Source of the DNA: Gonatopus flavifemur
Lineage: Eukaryota > Arthropoda > Insecta > Hymenoptera > Dryinidae
Length of the DNA: 64,000 nucleotides
NCBI GenBank assembly: GCA_018340375.1
Contig: JAFFJZ010000004.1
Location: forward strand, 38,848,001-38,912,000
Direction: 5' to 3'
The notes under the pieces are model-generated. The model made no database searches. It worked only from the letters and a program-made list of their open reading frames with translations, and was not told the DNA's origin. A program made the position numbers and the translations under genes. Below are positions 12,240 through 25,700 of the stretch, piece after piece. Every line of letters starts with the position of its first letter. The stretch's first letter is position 1.

Positions 12240-12699
12240 GTTACTGATACAATATATATCATATGATTTCCTGATTGATCTCCTGTATTTCAATGTGTTC
12301 TGAGAACACTTTTACATGACTGTTCCACAATATTATATAGTAGTATTTATATGATCTGTCCATGCACATTGAATCTATGACAAAATAATATGTTTTTATG
12401 CATATGATAAAAAATACCTTCAAATTCGTGAATAGGATTTTATGAATGTATTTTTCAGGCAAGAACCATTGTCTATTCACCGTTTCCCAATATAATTAAA
12501 TTCCACACTTGACTTCAACGAACAAATCAAATAGAAGCTATGAATATATACATCAAGTATTGAAATAATCAATGTGCTTGACAGCTGCATAGTTAACTTA
12601 TTTAGAGTGGCTACCTGAACTACATGAGTACTGAGTACATATAAATATTATGAATACAAAATATATGAAAATTATATAAATACAAACTATATGAAACAT

Positions 12700-13150
12700 A
12701 TACAGAAAAATCACTGTGAAGTTGAGATTTCAGATTTGTGTGATTTGAAGAGATCCCCTTTATTTGTTTGCTTCTAACTTTGAACCTAAAAGCGGACGGG
12801 AGATGAAACTTATATGAAAACACTATGGAATCACAACTGGAACATGGCATAAATTTTATCACAATCGAATAACAGGAAGCGAAGACATGCTCGGCCGCGA
12901 AATCACAATTTTCGATAACATGTTTCCATTCCCCGCTCTTCTGTACAGATCAGTTTGAGATTTATACGGAACTACTATCACCACTGTATAAACTTGTTGT
13001 AAAAATTTTATTATGATCGCATAATAGGAACGGAAGATATCCGCATGATAACGATATTTATGAAATTTGCAAATTCTGTTTTGAAGCTCAATGCTCACCA
13101 TTTTCTTCCCTTACGTACAATTCGCTTGAAATTTACACCATACAACTCGC
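12700..13150. repeat. Degenerate tandem repeat, ~153-bp period
   Basis: Two poorly conserved units can be aligned: AAATTTTATCACAATCGAAT near 12851 with AAATTTTATTATGATCGCAT near 13001, and CAGTTTGAGATTTATAC with TCGCTTGAAATTTACAC further on. No gene is supported from 12240 to 13724. Confidence 0.4.
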
Positions 13151-13724
13151 GCCACGGGGGTTGATTATATTCAAAATTTCATGATATTAGGGCATAATTT
13201 CTAATCCTCTATCTATTGTTGTGTAGAGTCGACATTTCAAATTTCGAGAAACAATCACCTTCCTCAGTCGGTAAATTCGCAAAATTTGTTCCTGAAATTG
13301 AAAATTCGAAAAATTTGAGCTGTGTACAGCAATAGATAAAATCAAAGATTATTACCTAAAAATTTAAGACTGTTTCATGAATTGAATTGACAGAAATCTT
13401 ACAGACAAAATATTTACCTGTATGATACGCTGGTATTCACCTAAGGCCTATTGTAAAACCGTCGTGAATAAAAAAAAAGTAAATGTGGAGATGACAGCAT
13501 TTGATCGAAAGATGGCTTACTATGAGAAATAAATCTCTCCAATTGTTTAAAGAATTTTTGCTCCAACAATTATATTCATGAATCCAGATATGGAAAAACC
13601 AACATCACTATCCGTTTTTACGCAAAAAGTTACATAAAATCTATGTATGCATAAATTTCTTTGCCCACCATATTTCTTGGAATGTTTTAGTAACCATTTA
13701 GGACCATGACGAAACGATGGTGGA

Positions 13725-13833
13725 TCCCACACAGCATCACAGTTCAGAAAGAATTCATAATCAATTCATTTGGAACTATGAAAATTCGAAATAAGTATAT
13801 TAGAAACTGTTTCCGAACTGTGGTTCTGTGTGG
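13725..13833. repeat. CCCACACAG palindromic MITE (~109 bp)
   Basis: CCCACACAGCATCACAGTTC at the left and the inverted GAACTGTGGTTCTGTGTGG at the right, with a short AT-rich interior. It is related by its ends to 43402-43509 and to the CCCACACAGCACG end of the 46547-47937 element. The right end lacks the final G, and a target duplication is not clear. Confidence 0.6.
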
Positions 13834-15606
13834 CACGAGGAAAAATAAAACACGAGAATCACAGCATTTGATCCAAAGAAAATTCCGCACAACGACAAAT
13901 TTTTGTATCACATCCTCATCCTATAGCTCACCCTATGGACCAGGGTTGAAATTCTACAAATCTTGATATAACTGTTACATTGAAAAATCTCATAATGTTG
14001 TAACACAATTCAGCAGGTCTCCAATGAACCATACTTTTCCAGAAACGAAACCAAATTTGAAAACTCAATTGATTTGTATACGGTAACTTAGCAGAATCCT
14101 TTACAAATCCTTGAAACAGTACGGTCCATGGAAGATAGACCAAACAGAACAACGCACGCGTCCGCGCGCGTCTGGAATTGCTAGTACTTATAAATTTTCT
14201 ACTCTATCATATCGAGTGTTTCGAAAAGTACATTACATCGAAGTTTTTGCAGATGAACTAATTGAAAATTTTCATTGATGCATGTGATGTTTTGAAAAAT
14301 GAGAGCATGGAAATCAAATTCGTATATTGAAAAAATTACATATGAATATCACAATACATATGATAATATATACATTTCTTCATAAAATATATTTTATTCC
14401 ATTAGAGTTACGATTCCGCATAAATATCATTTGTATCGTCATATTGAAAGAATATCCCAAAAGTACTATACGCTCTATAGGAAAATTTAATATAAACTTT
14501 TTTCTGTGTACGATTATCGGGTTTTCTGTGTTTTTCCATGGGTTTTCGGGCTTCTCGTTGTCACTATCAGATCCAGTCATTCGAAGAACATGAAAATGAT
14601 ATCCCGATTACCTTCTCAATTAAGCGCACACAACAATTCCAGACTTAATCAATGTGTCTGTTGTAAACCGTGAATTTTGTACGATTATCCTGGGTTTCCT
14701 CCACGTTCTCATGGGTTTACGAGTTCCTTATTGTCACAATCGAATTCAGCGCCCCGAAAACTATAAAAATTCATATCCCATTCACTTTTGTACGGATGGG
14801 CAAAAATCGGCACTTTTTACACTGCCTCGTTTACAGTAAAAGTTCCATAAAAACAGTAGTTCTGATATATTTTTATGTGAAAATGTTCATACGTGTACGG
14901 GAATTCGCTCTCCCCGTACAATACGGGAAATTCCCTTTACATGGGTATGGGAAAATTCCGAATACTTCTCACAGTGTACATTTGCAAAGTGGATGAGATT
15001 TTGTTGAAAGTTAGACACAAAAAAATCGTCTGCGAAAAAATCAATATGAAAACCGATTTTAGGTTGCAATGAAATGTTTTCTTTTGAAACATCGAATCGA
15101 AATCGCACATCCTTATCTAATGTATACGTCGTATGGATGAATTACATATTTTGTGCTGCCTGGATTATAGAAAAAACCCACAACAACACAGTTCCCCAAA
15201 TATCTACACGGAGAGAATTATCCATTACTTTTTCATGTAAAACACAATATTTTTTACTGTGCTCCATATCAACGCCAGACCAAGTTTTGATTTTGATGAA
15301 AATTTATATTTCCACACAGTAAAATAGTTCCCCATAAGGATTATATGTACGTTTTCCAATTCACACAGTCAAAATGCCTGTGATGAAATCCAAAAATTCA
15401 TGGATTTTCAGGAAAATTTCTTATTCAGTAAATATTGCACTAGACAACATTATAAATTACTGTGGAGTTTTCTAGAATTAGATGGAAACACCATAATTCT
15501 TCCCCTCAATCCCAATCTGGTCCGTGGATAGTGAGCTACCACAGTAATTTCAACCGTATTTTTCTCTCCCTGTAGGTTTTCAAGAGCATGATTTTACATA
15601 TCATTC
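13834..15606. other. Non-coding AT-rich stretch with one old direct repeat
   Basis: No exon of either host gene and no transposon protein was recognised. A diverged direct repeat about 170 bp apart is visible around 14505-14600 and 14675-14755 (GTACGATTATC, GGGTTT, CATGGGTTTNCG, TTGTCAC). Confidence 0.45.
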
Positions 15607-16473
15607 CCCTGGCGAAGAAATTTCTCATGATTTCTCATATTTTTTTGTCATTTTTTCGATAATTTTGTCATGAAATCTCATAATTTCTCAAGGATTTGGA
15701 ACATCATTATGAGATACAATGTTCTCATAATTTTCCATAACTTTCTCACAATTTTTGCATGAAATTCCATAATCTCTGAAGAAGTTTGAACACTCTTATG
15801 AGAAATGCTTTTTTCATAATTTTCCATACTTTTTCATAATCCTCATACTTTTTGATAATTTCTCATAATTTTCCATGAATTCTCATGGGTTTTGAATAAA
15901 ATTCACCATTTTTCAAAAAAAGAGGTGCTGTTATAAAAAAAGCAATTCCCTTCTAAAATTTCCAAATTTTTGATAATCTCTCCAGAACATATGTTCATAA
16001 AGTCACATAAGATTTATCATTTATTTTTTTTATCAGACGCGATGGAACCTTCCGAAGTAGCTAATCCAAGTGATCCGGATCACTTTTCAACCAATTAAAA
16101 AGCTTGAAAATTGTCCCGGATCACTTGGATCAGTTACTTCTGCAGGCTTCTATGTTCTCATATGTGTTGTTATTTCATATGATCCTTCTCGTCTTTACGG
16201 ATTCGAGAAGAAACTGTATGAAATTTTTGAGAAATTAAAACATATATGCAATTTGTTGAGAAATTAGGAAATTATATGATGATATACTCTTATATATGAA
16301 TAATTGTAACTTTTTTGGTCAGAAATTATGAGTTCTTATGAAAAATCATGACTTTTTATGAAAAACCATGTGTCATAGTCATCATTATATTTATGAGAAA
16401 TTATGAAAATTTATGAGAAATATGAAAAAATACTGAAACATATGAGAAATTATGTAAAACTTTGTCGCGAGGG
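15607..16473. repeat. Large CCC...GGG inverted-repeat element (867 bp, TC-flanked)
   Basis: The left end CCCTGGCGAAGAAATTTCTC and the inverted right end ending TTTGTCGCGAGGG are flanked by TC on both sides (15605-15606, 16474-16475). Both arms consist of repeats of TTTCTCATAATTT (left) and its complement (right). A smaller palindrome (16044-16150) lies in the middle. It ends only 127 bp upstream of an ABAT exon. Confidence 0.65.
16044..16150. repeat. Palindrome nested in the 867-bp element
   Basis: GATCCAAGTGATCC-type arms: CTAATCCAAGTGATCCGGAT at the left and GGATCACTTGGATCAGTTAC at the right, extended by GAACCTTCCGAAGTAGC against its imperfect complement. A short ATG-initiated frame here is a by-product of the repeat. 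Confidence 0.6.
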
Positions 16474-16600
16474 TCAACTACATTGGAGTATGTCTTATAG
16501 AAGAACAAAGGAAGCAGAAATCATAGTATAAACGTGAATCGTCATAAGAATATTTTGAATCAATCCCATGTCATAAACTAAGCATCAAAATTATTTTCAG

Positions 16601-16768
16601 CAAGCCACTTCCGTTCAATTTTTTGCGGATTACGAAAAGTCTGCTGGCAATTACATAATGGATGTAGATGGAAATATGCTGCTGGATGTATATATGCAAA
16701 TCTCATCAATACCCGTGGGATATAATCATCCAGTTCTGTTAGAAGCACTAGCTGATCCTGTAAATCAG
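16601..16768 (+). CDS. ABAT: ABAT exon (first recognised)
   Basis: 56 codons in phase 0 between acceptor TTATTTTCAG and donor GTGAGT. It encodes the [20 protein letters not shown] region and [12 protein letters not shown], matching the conserved N-terminal part of GABA transaminases. The upstream exon carrying the leader and the conserved PGPKS-type segment could not be found in 1-16600. Confidence 0.93.
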
Positions 16769-19700
16769 GTGAGTGAATGAAGACAATATTATCTCCGTTT
16801 GGTATTATACTAGCAGAATAGGAAGAAACAGGGTAGTACAAACTTTTCCACAATATCCTCGTATGAGAATCTTTTGGAAGTCAGCGTAGACAGAAATGGT
16901 GTATTTTTTGCCTCAATCCTTTATTAATGCATTCTGTCAAGGATTATTCAAGTTTCACTAATTTTCTGTTCCAAGATGATTCTTGATATGATTTTAGGCT
17001 TTTTTAAATCTGACAAGGACAGTATAGTCATATTCTATTAGCGTTAGAATGCGGAAATAGATAAAATAACCTAACCTAATAATTTGAAGTCAGTATCTGC
17101 GTCAAGAATGACAAGTTTAATACACTAAAAAAAATTATTTTGTTGAAATGTGATCAACAAAAGAATTCCGTTATCCCAAAAGAAGAATTTTGTTGACACA
17201 ACATATATCTATGTATGTTTATACACTGTTAGAAATTTCTGCACTAATTTTAATGTATTTGCTGGAAGTTTTTTTCAAATACGCGCATGAATTGAGTTTC
17301 ATACACATTTTACATTAAATTTAATGTAAACTATAGCAAAATCTATATTTTTTCAATGTTTTGGTACATTAAATTTAATGTAAAATGTGTATTAACCTGA
17401 ATTCATGTACGGTATTGAAAAAAACTTCATAATATTTCTGACAGTATATATAAGCCATATATGTAATTACCACGACACATATATGATTCGTATATGACTT
17501 ACATATGAGCCACATATAAGCCATTCACGAATCATATATGAACCATCTCAATCAACACGTTCGTCATAGTAATATCGTAGTGACATAACAGTGATGGAGT
17601 GAGTCACTGCGATGTCACAATAACGTCAATGTGTCCAAGTGTGTTCCCTGGTAAAGAGAAACTAAATAAACGTGAACAAAATATTCTTCTAACGACTACT
17701 TCCGACCTACTATGTGTTTTTGTCTCATAAATTTCGGAAATAAAACTATACACCATTTATTCCCATCATTTCCAAATAAACGCATTTAATGATTTTAGTA
17801 TTGTTTCCATATTTCATTAATCGACTTACTTACCATAGGTCATTTTCAAGCTTCAATAAAACAAACGATTTCATCAATTTTTCGCAATTCAAAAATTTTA
17901 TTTTTTGAGTTCCATTGCGCATTTGGAAAGATAATTCATTTGAAATTCAATGTCCGATTCACCAATAACTGGAGCAAAAATAAAATAAAGATTATTTCGA
18001 ATTAATTCAAACATTCGATACATTCTATGAATTTGTGAACGCCTATATTTTTGGATTCCACTTGGAAGTGAAGATAAAGTTGTTCCTACTTGAAGGGGAT
18101 TTGAACACTTACCGAAGCTATCGACCTATAACACCTACCTAATTAACCTCTAGCTATTCTAGCACGCTGTTCCAAAAGCAAATATTGTCACTGATATTGT
18201 AGAGGTGATCGAAAGTTTAATCACGCACGCGCGATTCTGTTTCGGTTCATTTCCATGTACATGCAAGGAAACTGTTTCCATACATTTCCGATTTATTTCC
18301 GCACAAATATACTTTGCAGTAGTTGCGTTTAGTGACCGCGTAGATGACTTCTAATTACTTAGGTACATTTTAGGTTCAAATCCGTTTACGTTTACTCATG
18401 AAAAATCGGAAATGAAATTTTGGCCATTGTTTACGGGATCACACGTTACCTAAGCATTTCCCACTGACTTTCGTTCAGGCCTAAAAACACAGTTTCCATG
18501 TACTTCCGATCTATTTTGGCACAAATATACTTGGGGGTAGTTACGTTGACTGACCACGTAGATGACTTTCCATTACTCAGATACTTGCAAACCCCAAAAT
18601 GTCCCCAAGTTATTGGAAAACATCTTGTGGGTACCATCCGTAACTCATCCCAAGCTCATTGGTGCGGAAATTAAATTGAAATGCTCGGAAGATTTCTGCT
18701 TGGATTTCAACGTAAACTCGCGAGAGTCGGTCAAGTCACGAAATGCGGAAACATTTGTCAAAATTTGATTCCCCATTTTTCATGAGTAAACAAAACTACG
18801 TCGGTATCTAAACTGTCCCCAAGTAATTGGGAGCCATTTTGTGTATGCTATTCCTAACTGTTGCCAAGCTCATTTGGACGAGGATAAAGTCGAAATACAC
18901 GGAAGTATTTTGTTCAGGTCTCAACGTAAACACGCGGACGTCGATCAGGTCACGAGATGCGGAAACTTTCTTCAAAACTTTTGTTCCCGATTTTTCTTAC
19001 ACGGAAAAAATTAGTGATCCAAATTTTCGAAATTTGAGAAAAATTCGTACACTGGATTTAATAAATCGTTGACTTTATTCATTGTTCCACCAATGGAATT
19101 CACTCTCCATTCCCAATAAACATTTCTATGGAAGTCTTCCGGAACACTCTAAAAGATATCTAACAGAGATCTAAAAGATGTCTTATGCAACAAATTTAGA
19201 TATGTTTTAGATGTCTTCCTCCAAGATGTCTTTTAGATTTCTAAAAGATGTCTTTCTGCAAGATGTCTTAAACATATCTAAATTTGTTGCATAAGACATC
19301 TTCTAGATCTCTTTTAGATATCTTTTAGATTGATCCAAAAGACTGATCCAAAAATGTTTATTGGGTTTTGATCGTCGAAATAATGGAAAGAGTCAACGAA
19401 TTATTAAAATCCATTGTACGAATTCTTTTTGAACTTGTGCTCCGTCCCAAAGTGACATACTGGTCAACGGAAATTTGGATCACTAATTTTTTCCGTGTAA
19501 GTAAACGTCAGTACATCAAACCCCAAAATGTCCCCAAGTTATTGAAAAACATTTTGTGTATACTATTCGTAAATGTTTCCAATCTCATTTGTACGGGAAT
19601 AAAGTTGAAATGCACGAAAACAATTTTCTTCCACTTTTCCGGAAATGAACTGAATTTTTAATGTACTTCAGGTAATATGTAAGTCAACCTACTTACATAT

Positions 19701-22700
19701 CTCTTCTCATCTGAATTGCGGAAGTTGACGGAATAATGCGGAAAAGAATCCTAAGTGATTCGAAACTCTTTACATGTGTCATATCTTGGTTCGGAAGTAG
19801 TCGGAACAGTTCCTGAGTAATTTGAAAACCTTCACTTCAAAAATATTTGTCTCTGTTCAGATATTCCAACCAGGGTTGCTTGAAGTATATCATTCACATA
19901 TGATGAATCTGAAATTTTCCATATATTATTACCTAATAAGCAAAGTATCTCTGATGATTGCCCAAATATTGGCCATCCCGCTATAAAAGGGAATGAATAA
20001 TCATTGGGTATTCCTATATCTGATTCAATGAACCATGAGTGGTTAATGACAATGAAAAACTCCAGCGATCAATGGGTGCCCAATTGTCCATTCTTGTGAA
20101 ATTCATTTGTGACAAAATCATTTGAGGTTGAGATTTTATAATTTACACCACATACGTAACACGCACATTTCACGAAGATTCCACGAAGATTCTTAACCCT
20201 GGTTAAAAACTTTTATTCATTCCGATTGATTCATATTGAACGTGTACAATTGAGTCCAAGTTTAATAGGTATCATTCGGTTTCAGTTGGAATTTTGCACG
20301 TTCAACCGGCATGAATGGGATTTTCTAATCAGGTGATACTCAAGGATCTGCAATCTTCAAACGGACACAGTCGCTAATTATTTATATACGGATCAAGAAT
20401 CCACAATTATGCGCATGTGATTTAACGCCAAGAACCGTAACTGAAGATAACAAATATCGAAAGGGCAGTGACGGAAATGCGGCTCAAATCTGTAATGTAC
20501 ATGCCTGAACTATTACAATCGCCAATCCCAAAAACTTCAACTAATCTAGAATAAAAATCCCGCTTGACAAAGATTTAAGAATTTTAAAAAATAGTTGAAC
20601 TGCCGTTACATCGACATTTTTCAAAATAAATTGAGGAAAAGATGTAACCTTGTATCATATCACACTGATATTATATCTATTGAATATCCAGTTAATGTCC
20701 AAAGTTTGGCAAATCACGAGAATCATCTTGTTCTTTCTGGAATTCCCAATAAATGCTCGGCTCTAAGTCTGGTTAATCTATCAATTATTAGTAGTTCAAA
20801 TATGCTGAAAATCCATCAACGCCTGCGTAATAATTAGGGCTTCATATGAAATTGTTAGACATATCTAACAATTATTGCTCACTGTTTTGTATTCCTTATT
20901 CAAATCAAACACATTGGTCGAATATTGAGATCCACGGATTGCTTATTAGGTAGAGTATGTCTCACATATCGCTCAAACATGGATCATATATGATTGGTTC
21001 CTTGGTTAAATGTGGCTCATACATATATGAGTCACATACACAGTTGGACATTTTGTGTTGAATTTAATAAACTTCGCATGTCCCGAACGGTCCACGCATA
21101 TTTTTGTGTCAACATAATGTGTTTGTGTTAGATAGTAACTCAAGCTTGATGTGAATAATATAACATAAAAGGATATTGATGAAGTTTTGATTGGAATTTC
21201 TGATCCTGTAAATTCAACACATAAGTACTGCCAACTGAAATCTAAAATAAATAGTGAATCAACAGCTCACAACAAGTGTAATTTATGGATTTTTTACATG
21301 AATCGGATGTGAAAATCACAATTTTTTCATGTTAAAACAATCCATAAGAATAAATTGGAAACAAATACTACTCCAATGAGAATTGAACACGGAGCGTCGG
21401 GACCGAATGTTGAAGCTGTATCACTCAAGCCACTGCTGGTTCCTTGGTTTAGGGACTTGGTTAAGTACTTTCTTTGCATATATCAACTTGAACTCGATCT
21501 TCAAATTCACATATCTAGAAAACTAAGCCCCATTGGAATGAAAGTGAAAACCAAAACGAATGAAAATGAATGAATAAGTCTTCTAACGACTACCAAAGTT
21601 ACACGTACATGGAACTTTCATAAAAAAAATAGCTCCCACCACTGGCGATTTCCCCTTAGTAGTTCAGAATAGGGTTCCGCACGAGACTCGCGTCAAAGAA
21701 TGATAAAATAGTTAACAATAGTTATCCGAATCTCTTGAAATATCAAGATGATGAAGATAATTTGAGAGTACAAATGGAATCCACGGGATGAGGTGGAACC
21801 TTGATCATCCACACAAAATTAGCAAAGATATATGCCGAAATATGCAACGAGACCTGCACCGAGACCGATACCGAGACTAGTTCCGAGACTTACAGAATAC
21901 CTTTGTTATTCTCTGCGATGAAATCGGAATTCCATGTGATTTTGTTACACCTCAGGTAGGAGCTTGATTCCGTTCAAAATTTTTGTGTCTTAAATTTTCA
22001 GAACAGTAAAAACAGATCATTTTCCAATTTAAGACGAGAGTCTCGTGCGAAGCCCTAGTTCAGAATGACATAATTTCTATTTCCAATCTTGAGTTGAATA
22101 AAATTTGTGTAATTTTGACACTTTTTCCACTTGTTTGAATAATTTCACATTATAAGTCAGTTGAGACTTGATTATACACAAGGACTGTCTATGGAAGTTA
22201 CACGTGTTTGTGTTGAATATTTAACAGAAAATTCATGACACACGGATTTTTCAACACATTTACACAAAATTTTCAACTGTGTAGCCAGACAGGAAACTCA
22301 ACGATACAACAGCAAAAACATGAAATCCAGTATTGAACCGATTGAAACGTTTTCCCCAAAATGGCAATATTATGAATAAGCAGAAGGTTTTGTGAAGAAG
22401 TGGAGTTATATTATTTTGAATTGATTCGATTGAAGCAATGCACTTTTTTATTTCCAGAGAACCATTGCCAATCGCCCTGCTTTAGGAGTTTTCCCAGGAA
22501 AGGACTGGCCAAATAAATTAAGAAAAGTGCTGCTTAGGAAAGGGGTATGTCAATATTGATGAATCATAAAAAAGCTCCACCTCAAGTTTTTTGTCAATTC
22601 TACCAATTCAAATGGAAGTTGGATCATCTTCACTGATGACTCGATATGTCATGTTCACCTACATCAAATTTTTTGGACATGGTTTGTTTTTATTTCAATG

Positions 22701-25700
22701 ATTAAAAAAACTCAGAACAATGTTAGAACATCTTTCCAAACAGTGGTACACTGCGGAAACTATATTTGGAATCTGCAGTCTTCATATTTTTTTATTTGTG
22801 GGTTTTAGTCAGGGTTCGTAACAAATTACCGTACATGGTGTCACTTAGTCTATTCTTTTTGATAGACCCAATCATATCTCAAATTCTATGGGACTAGGCC
22901 GAAGACCCGATCAAAAAAAACCTCAAGGGAGCCCTCATAGGAACCCTCGAGGGTTCCCATATAGGATACCATTAGGGTTCCCCTGGGAATTTGACACAAA
23001 AAATTTCTGCCTGGGACCCATCTGGGAACCCTTGTGGGACTTTATATGAGACATTGTATTCAACATGGAATCTTATAATTGGTCAAAATTTCTTGAAATT
23101 TCATGCTTTCCGTATATACTTGTGAAATAAATTTTCAATTCACCCAACTGTGAATAAGATTAATTTATATATAATTGCACTTAGGATTTCTAGAATTTTT
23201 AAATGAACAAATCATGAGAAGGTACGTGCAATTATTCATCTTTGAAATTATAATTCCATTCAAACATGAGGAGTATCTCTAGTTTCTCTATTTCCACAGG
23301 GGAAGGTATTAAATATTTCCATCATCAAAATTGAGGGCAGCGTTATGATATTAGAGTTTACACCAGGTGAAATCGATATCGATAATGTCAGGTCACTGCA
23401 ATTTTGATTAAATCCTTATAATCAAACTGTATGTTTTCGAATTAAAATTACAAATATATATTTTATATTTATCAACATATTTAATTTCGAGTATTTGTTT
23501 TTACAATACAAAAGTACGTCAGATGAAAATGTATGTTAAGCTGTACCATCGAATTTTACACATTTTAAACCTTATTCACATCAACCCTCGTGGAAATATA
23601 TCTATGCCAAATTATGCCAAAAAGTACGGATAATTACGCGGAATTAGGCTTACCTGCATGGCATAAAAAGTTGTAAAATAACGTAGAAAAATATACGTGG
23701 CTCAATGCAGAAGTACGCCAGACTACGACACGGGGCTAGAAGAGCGTAATTTTGGAGTAGTCAGGAGTATAAACGACAAAAGATGATCATGTGTTTGAGT
23801 ATAAGTATGGAGAATATAAGAATATTCAAGAATACGATGACACCGATTTCACTGAGGGACGAACTTATGCGTAGAATTTAGTAGAAAGCTCGGATTTTTA
23901 TAATTTCTTACGAATTTTTACAACCGTATGGGAACTGTGAAAGCTTTTCACCACGGAAACGTGAACGTGAAGCAGATTGATTGAGGACTACGAATTCCTA
24001 CGAACAACCCAGATTTTTCGTTCGTCCCGTTGCGGAGACATAGTGTTTCATAGATTTTTTTAGAACTTTCTTCTGATAATTTCTATTTTATACGCATTTC
24101 CAAGAATTTTTACGACACAAACATGAAAATTTTACGCAAACATGGAAAAAACTGCGTGGAAACTACAAATTTTTACAAAAAACTAAGATCATTATGGCTC
24201 TCAGTTTTAATTTGTCCCGCTGCACTGACATACTTGTCCGTAGATTCTCTTAGAAAATTCCATTTTCTACGCATTTCCAAGAATTTTTACGACCCAGTGG
24301 GGGCTTTGAGAACTTTTCACGATGGGACGTGAATATGCAACCAATTGCGTGGAAACTATGAACTTATACGAAAAACTAAAATCATTATCGCTCTCAGTTT
24401 CTTTTGTCCCACTGCACTGACGTTGTTATCCGTAGATTCTTTTGGAAAATTCTTTTTTCTACGCGTTTCCAAGAATTTCCATAACCCAGTCGGGACTTCG
24501 AGAACTTTTCACGGTGAAACACGAACATGAAACCAACTGCTTGGAAACTACCGATTTCTAAGAAAAACTAAGATCGTCATCGGTATGAGGTTCGTTCGTC
24601 CCACTGCACTAACGTACTCATTCGTAAATCCTCTTGGAAAATTCCATTTTCTACGCATTTCCAAGAATTTCTACGACTGAGTGGGGACTTTGAGAGAGCA
24701 ATATTTCTCATCGATGTGAAGTACTTGTACTTGAAAAGGCGTCCCAAACAGACACGAAGATACCTTTTAGAATTCTGAAAGATATCTTCCAAAAGTACAA
24801 GAAGTCTTGAAGAATTTTCTAAACGATATCTTTTCGTATTCGAAAAGATGTCTTATGCAACATGAATAGATTTCTAAAAGATGTCTCGGAGACTTCTCCA
24901 AGATATCTTTAAGAAGAAATTAAGAAATCTAAAAGAGTTCTTCAAGATTTCTTGAAGATGTCTTGCAAAATTCATAAAAATGTCTTGGAAGAAGCTTGAA
25001 TTTATTCACGAAAAAAAATTCTAACACCTCTTCTTTTTCCTTCTCCTCCCTCCCCCCATATGTGGCTTTGTCGCTCTCGCACTCCTATGAAGTTGACTTT
25101 AATCTCAATCCTTGAGGTTGCGGGAATCGAACCCGCGCATCTTACGATGTACTTACGCTTCAGTGACCTGAGCTATAGAGACAGTTCGGTTTTGATGCTG
25201 AGGATTGTCAATATAACACAGTGGAATCGTGTCAGTGGTGTACATTTTCAGAGTAGAAGTGATCTTTTGAAAAAACTGTTATTGTATGAACAAATGTCAG
25301 ATAAGTTGGTCGTGGATACCACAGATTCTTCCTAAATTATTTCTATCCCAACGTTATTGAAGAATAACTTATTAATGAATATGAATGAGAATTTTTTTGA
25401 ATTTACTTGAAGGCTGTACATAAAATTGAGCGTAAAAAGTTCAGTGATTTGTAAAATATTTGTGTCTTGAAGATTCGTTAATTCCAGCGCGGGTATTACA
25501 AGGTTACAAAATCGTAATTTTTGCAGAATTTAAAATCTCTTGGTATGTTTATAGATTTTTCAAGCTTTCGATTTGTGACCGAATTTATCACATGTGTAAT
25601 TCGATTATAATTAAAGACACATTCCGAGTGTTATTCATGTCAATTCATATGATTAGGTATTTATAACCTAAACCTGCTGACAATCTATCTTCTTAAACAC

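Larger units (their letters stand above)
18240..19680. repeat. Old diverged repeat, several units
   Basis: Three roughly 240-bp relatives begin near 18590, 18815 and 19515, sharing CCCCAAAATGTCCCCAAGTT and AAGCTCATTNGNNCGG motifs. An inverted relative lies at about 18240-18560. Two younger elements (19000-19497 and, inside it, 19112-19365) split the array. No protein homology was recognised. Confidence 0.5.
16769..22457 (+). other. ABAT intron, 5.7 kb, with nested MITEs
   Basis: No coding exon was seen. It holds the palindromic, old-repeat, TA-flanked, CCC...GGG and hAT-type elements listed separately. 19700-21660 is AT-rich and shows only weak inverted motifs (ACCTAATAAGCAA near 19930 and its complement near 20940). 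Confidence 0.8.

Noticed and set aside
16042..16097. ATG-started frame MEPSEVANPSDPDHF just upstream of the first ABAT exon, as a possible leader exon
   Set aside because: It lies within a palindrome nested in a CCC...GGG element, reaches a stop without a donor site, and lacks any mitochondrial leader or conserved ABAT N-terminal motif.
4..16600. Short ORFs of 60-110 residues outside the Helitron and Tc1/mariner-like element
   Set aside because: Their length is as expected by chance or from palindromic repeats; no signal peptides, domains or splice-consistent neighbours were recognised.
25111..25182. Functional tRNA gene
   Set aside because: The T arm is perfect but the acceptor ends do not pair and the anticodon arm is irregular; it is embedded in a repeat present twice.
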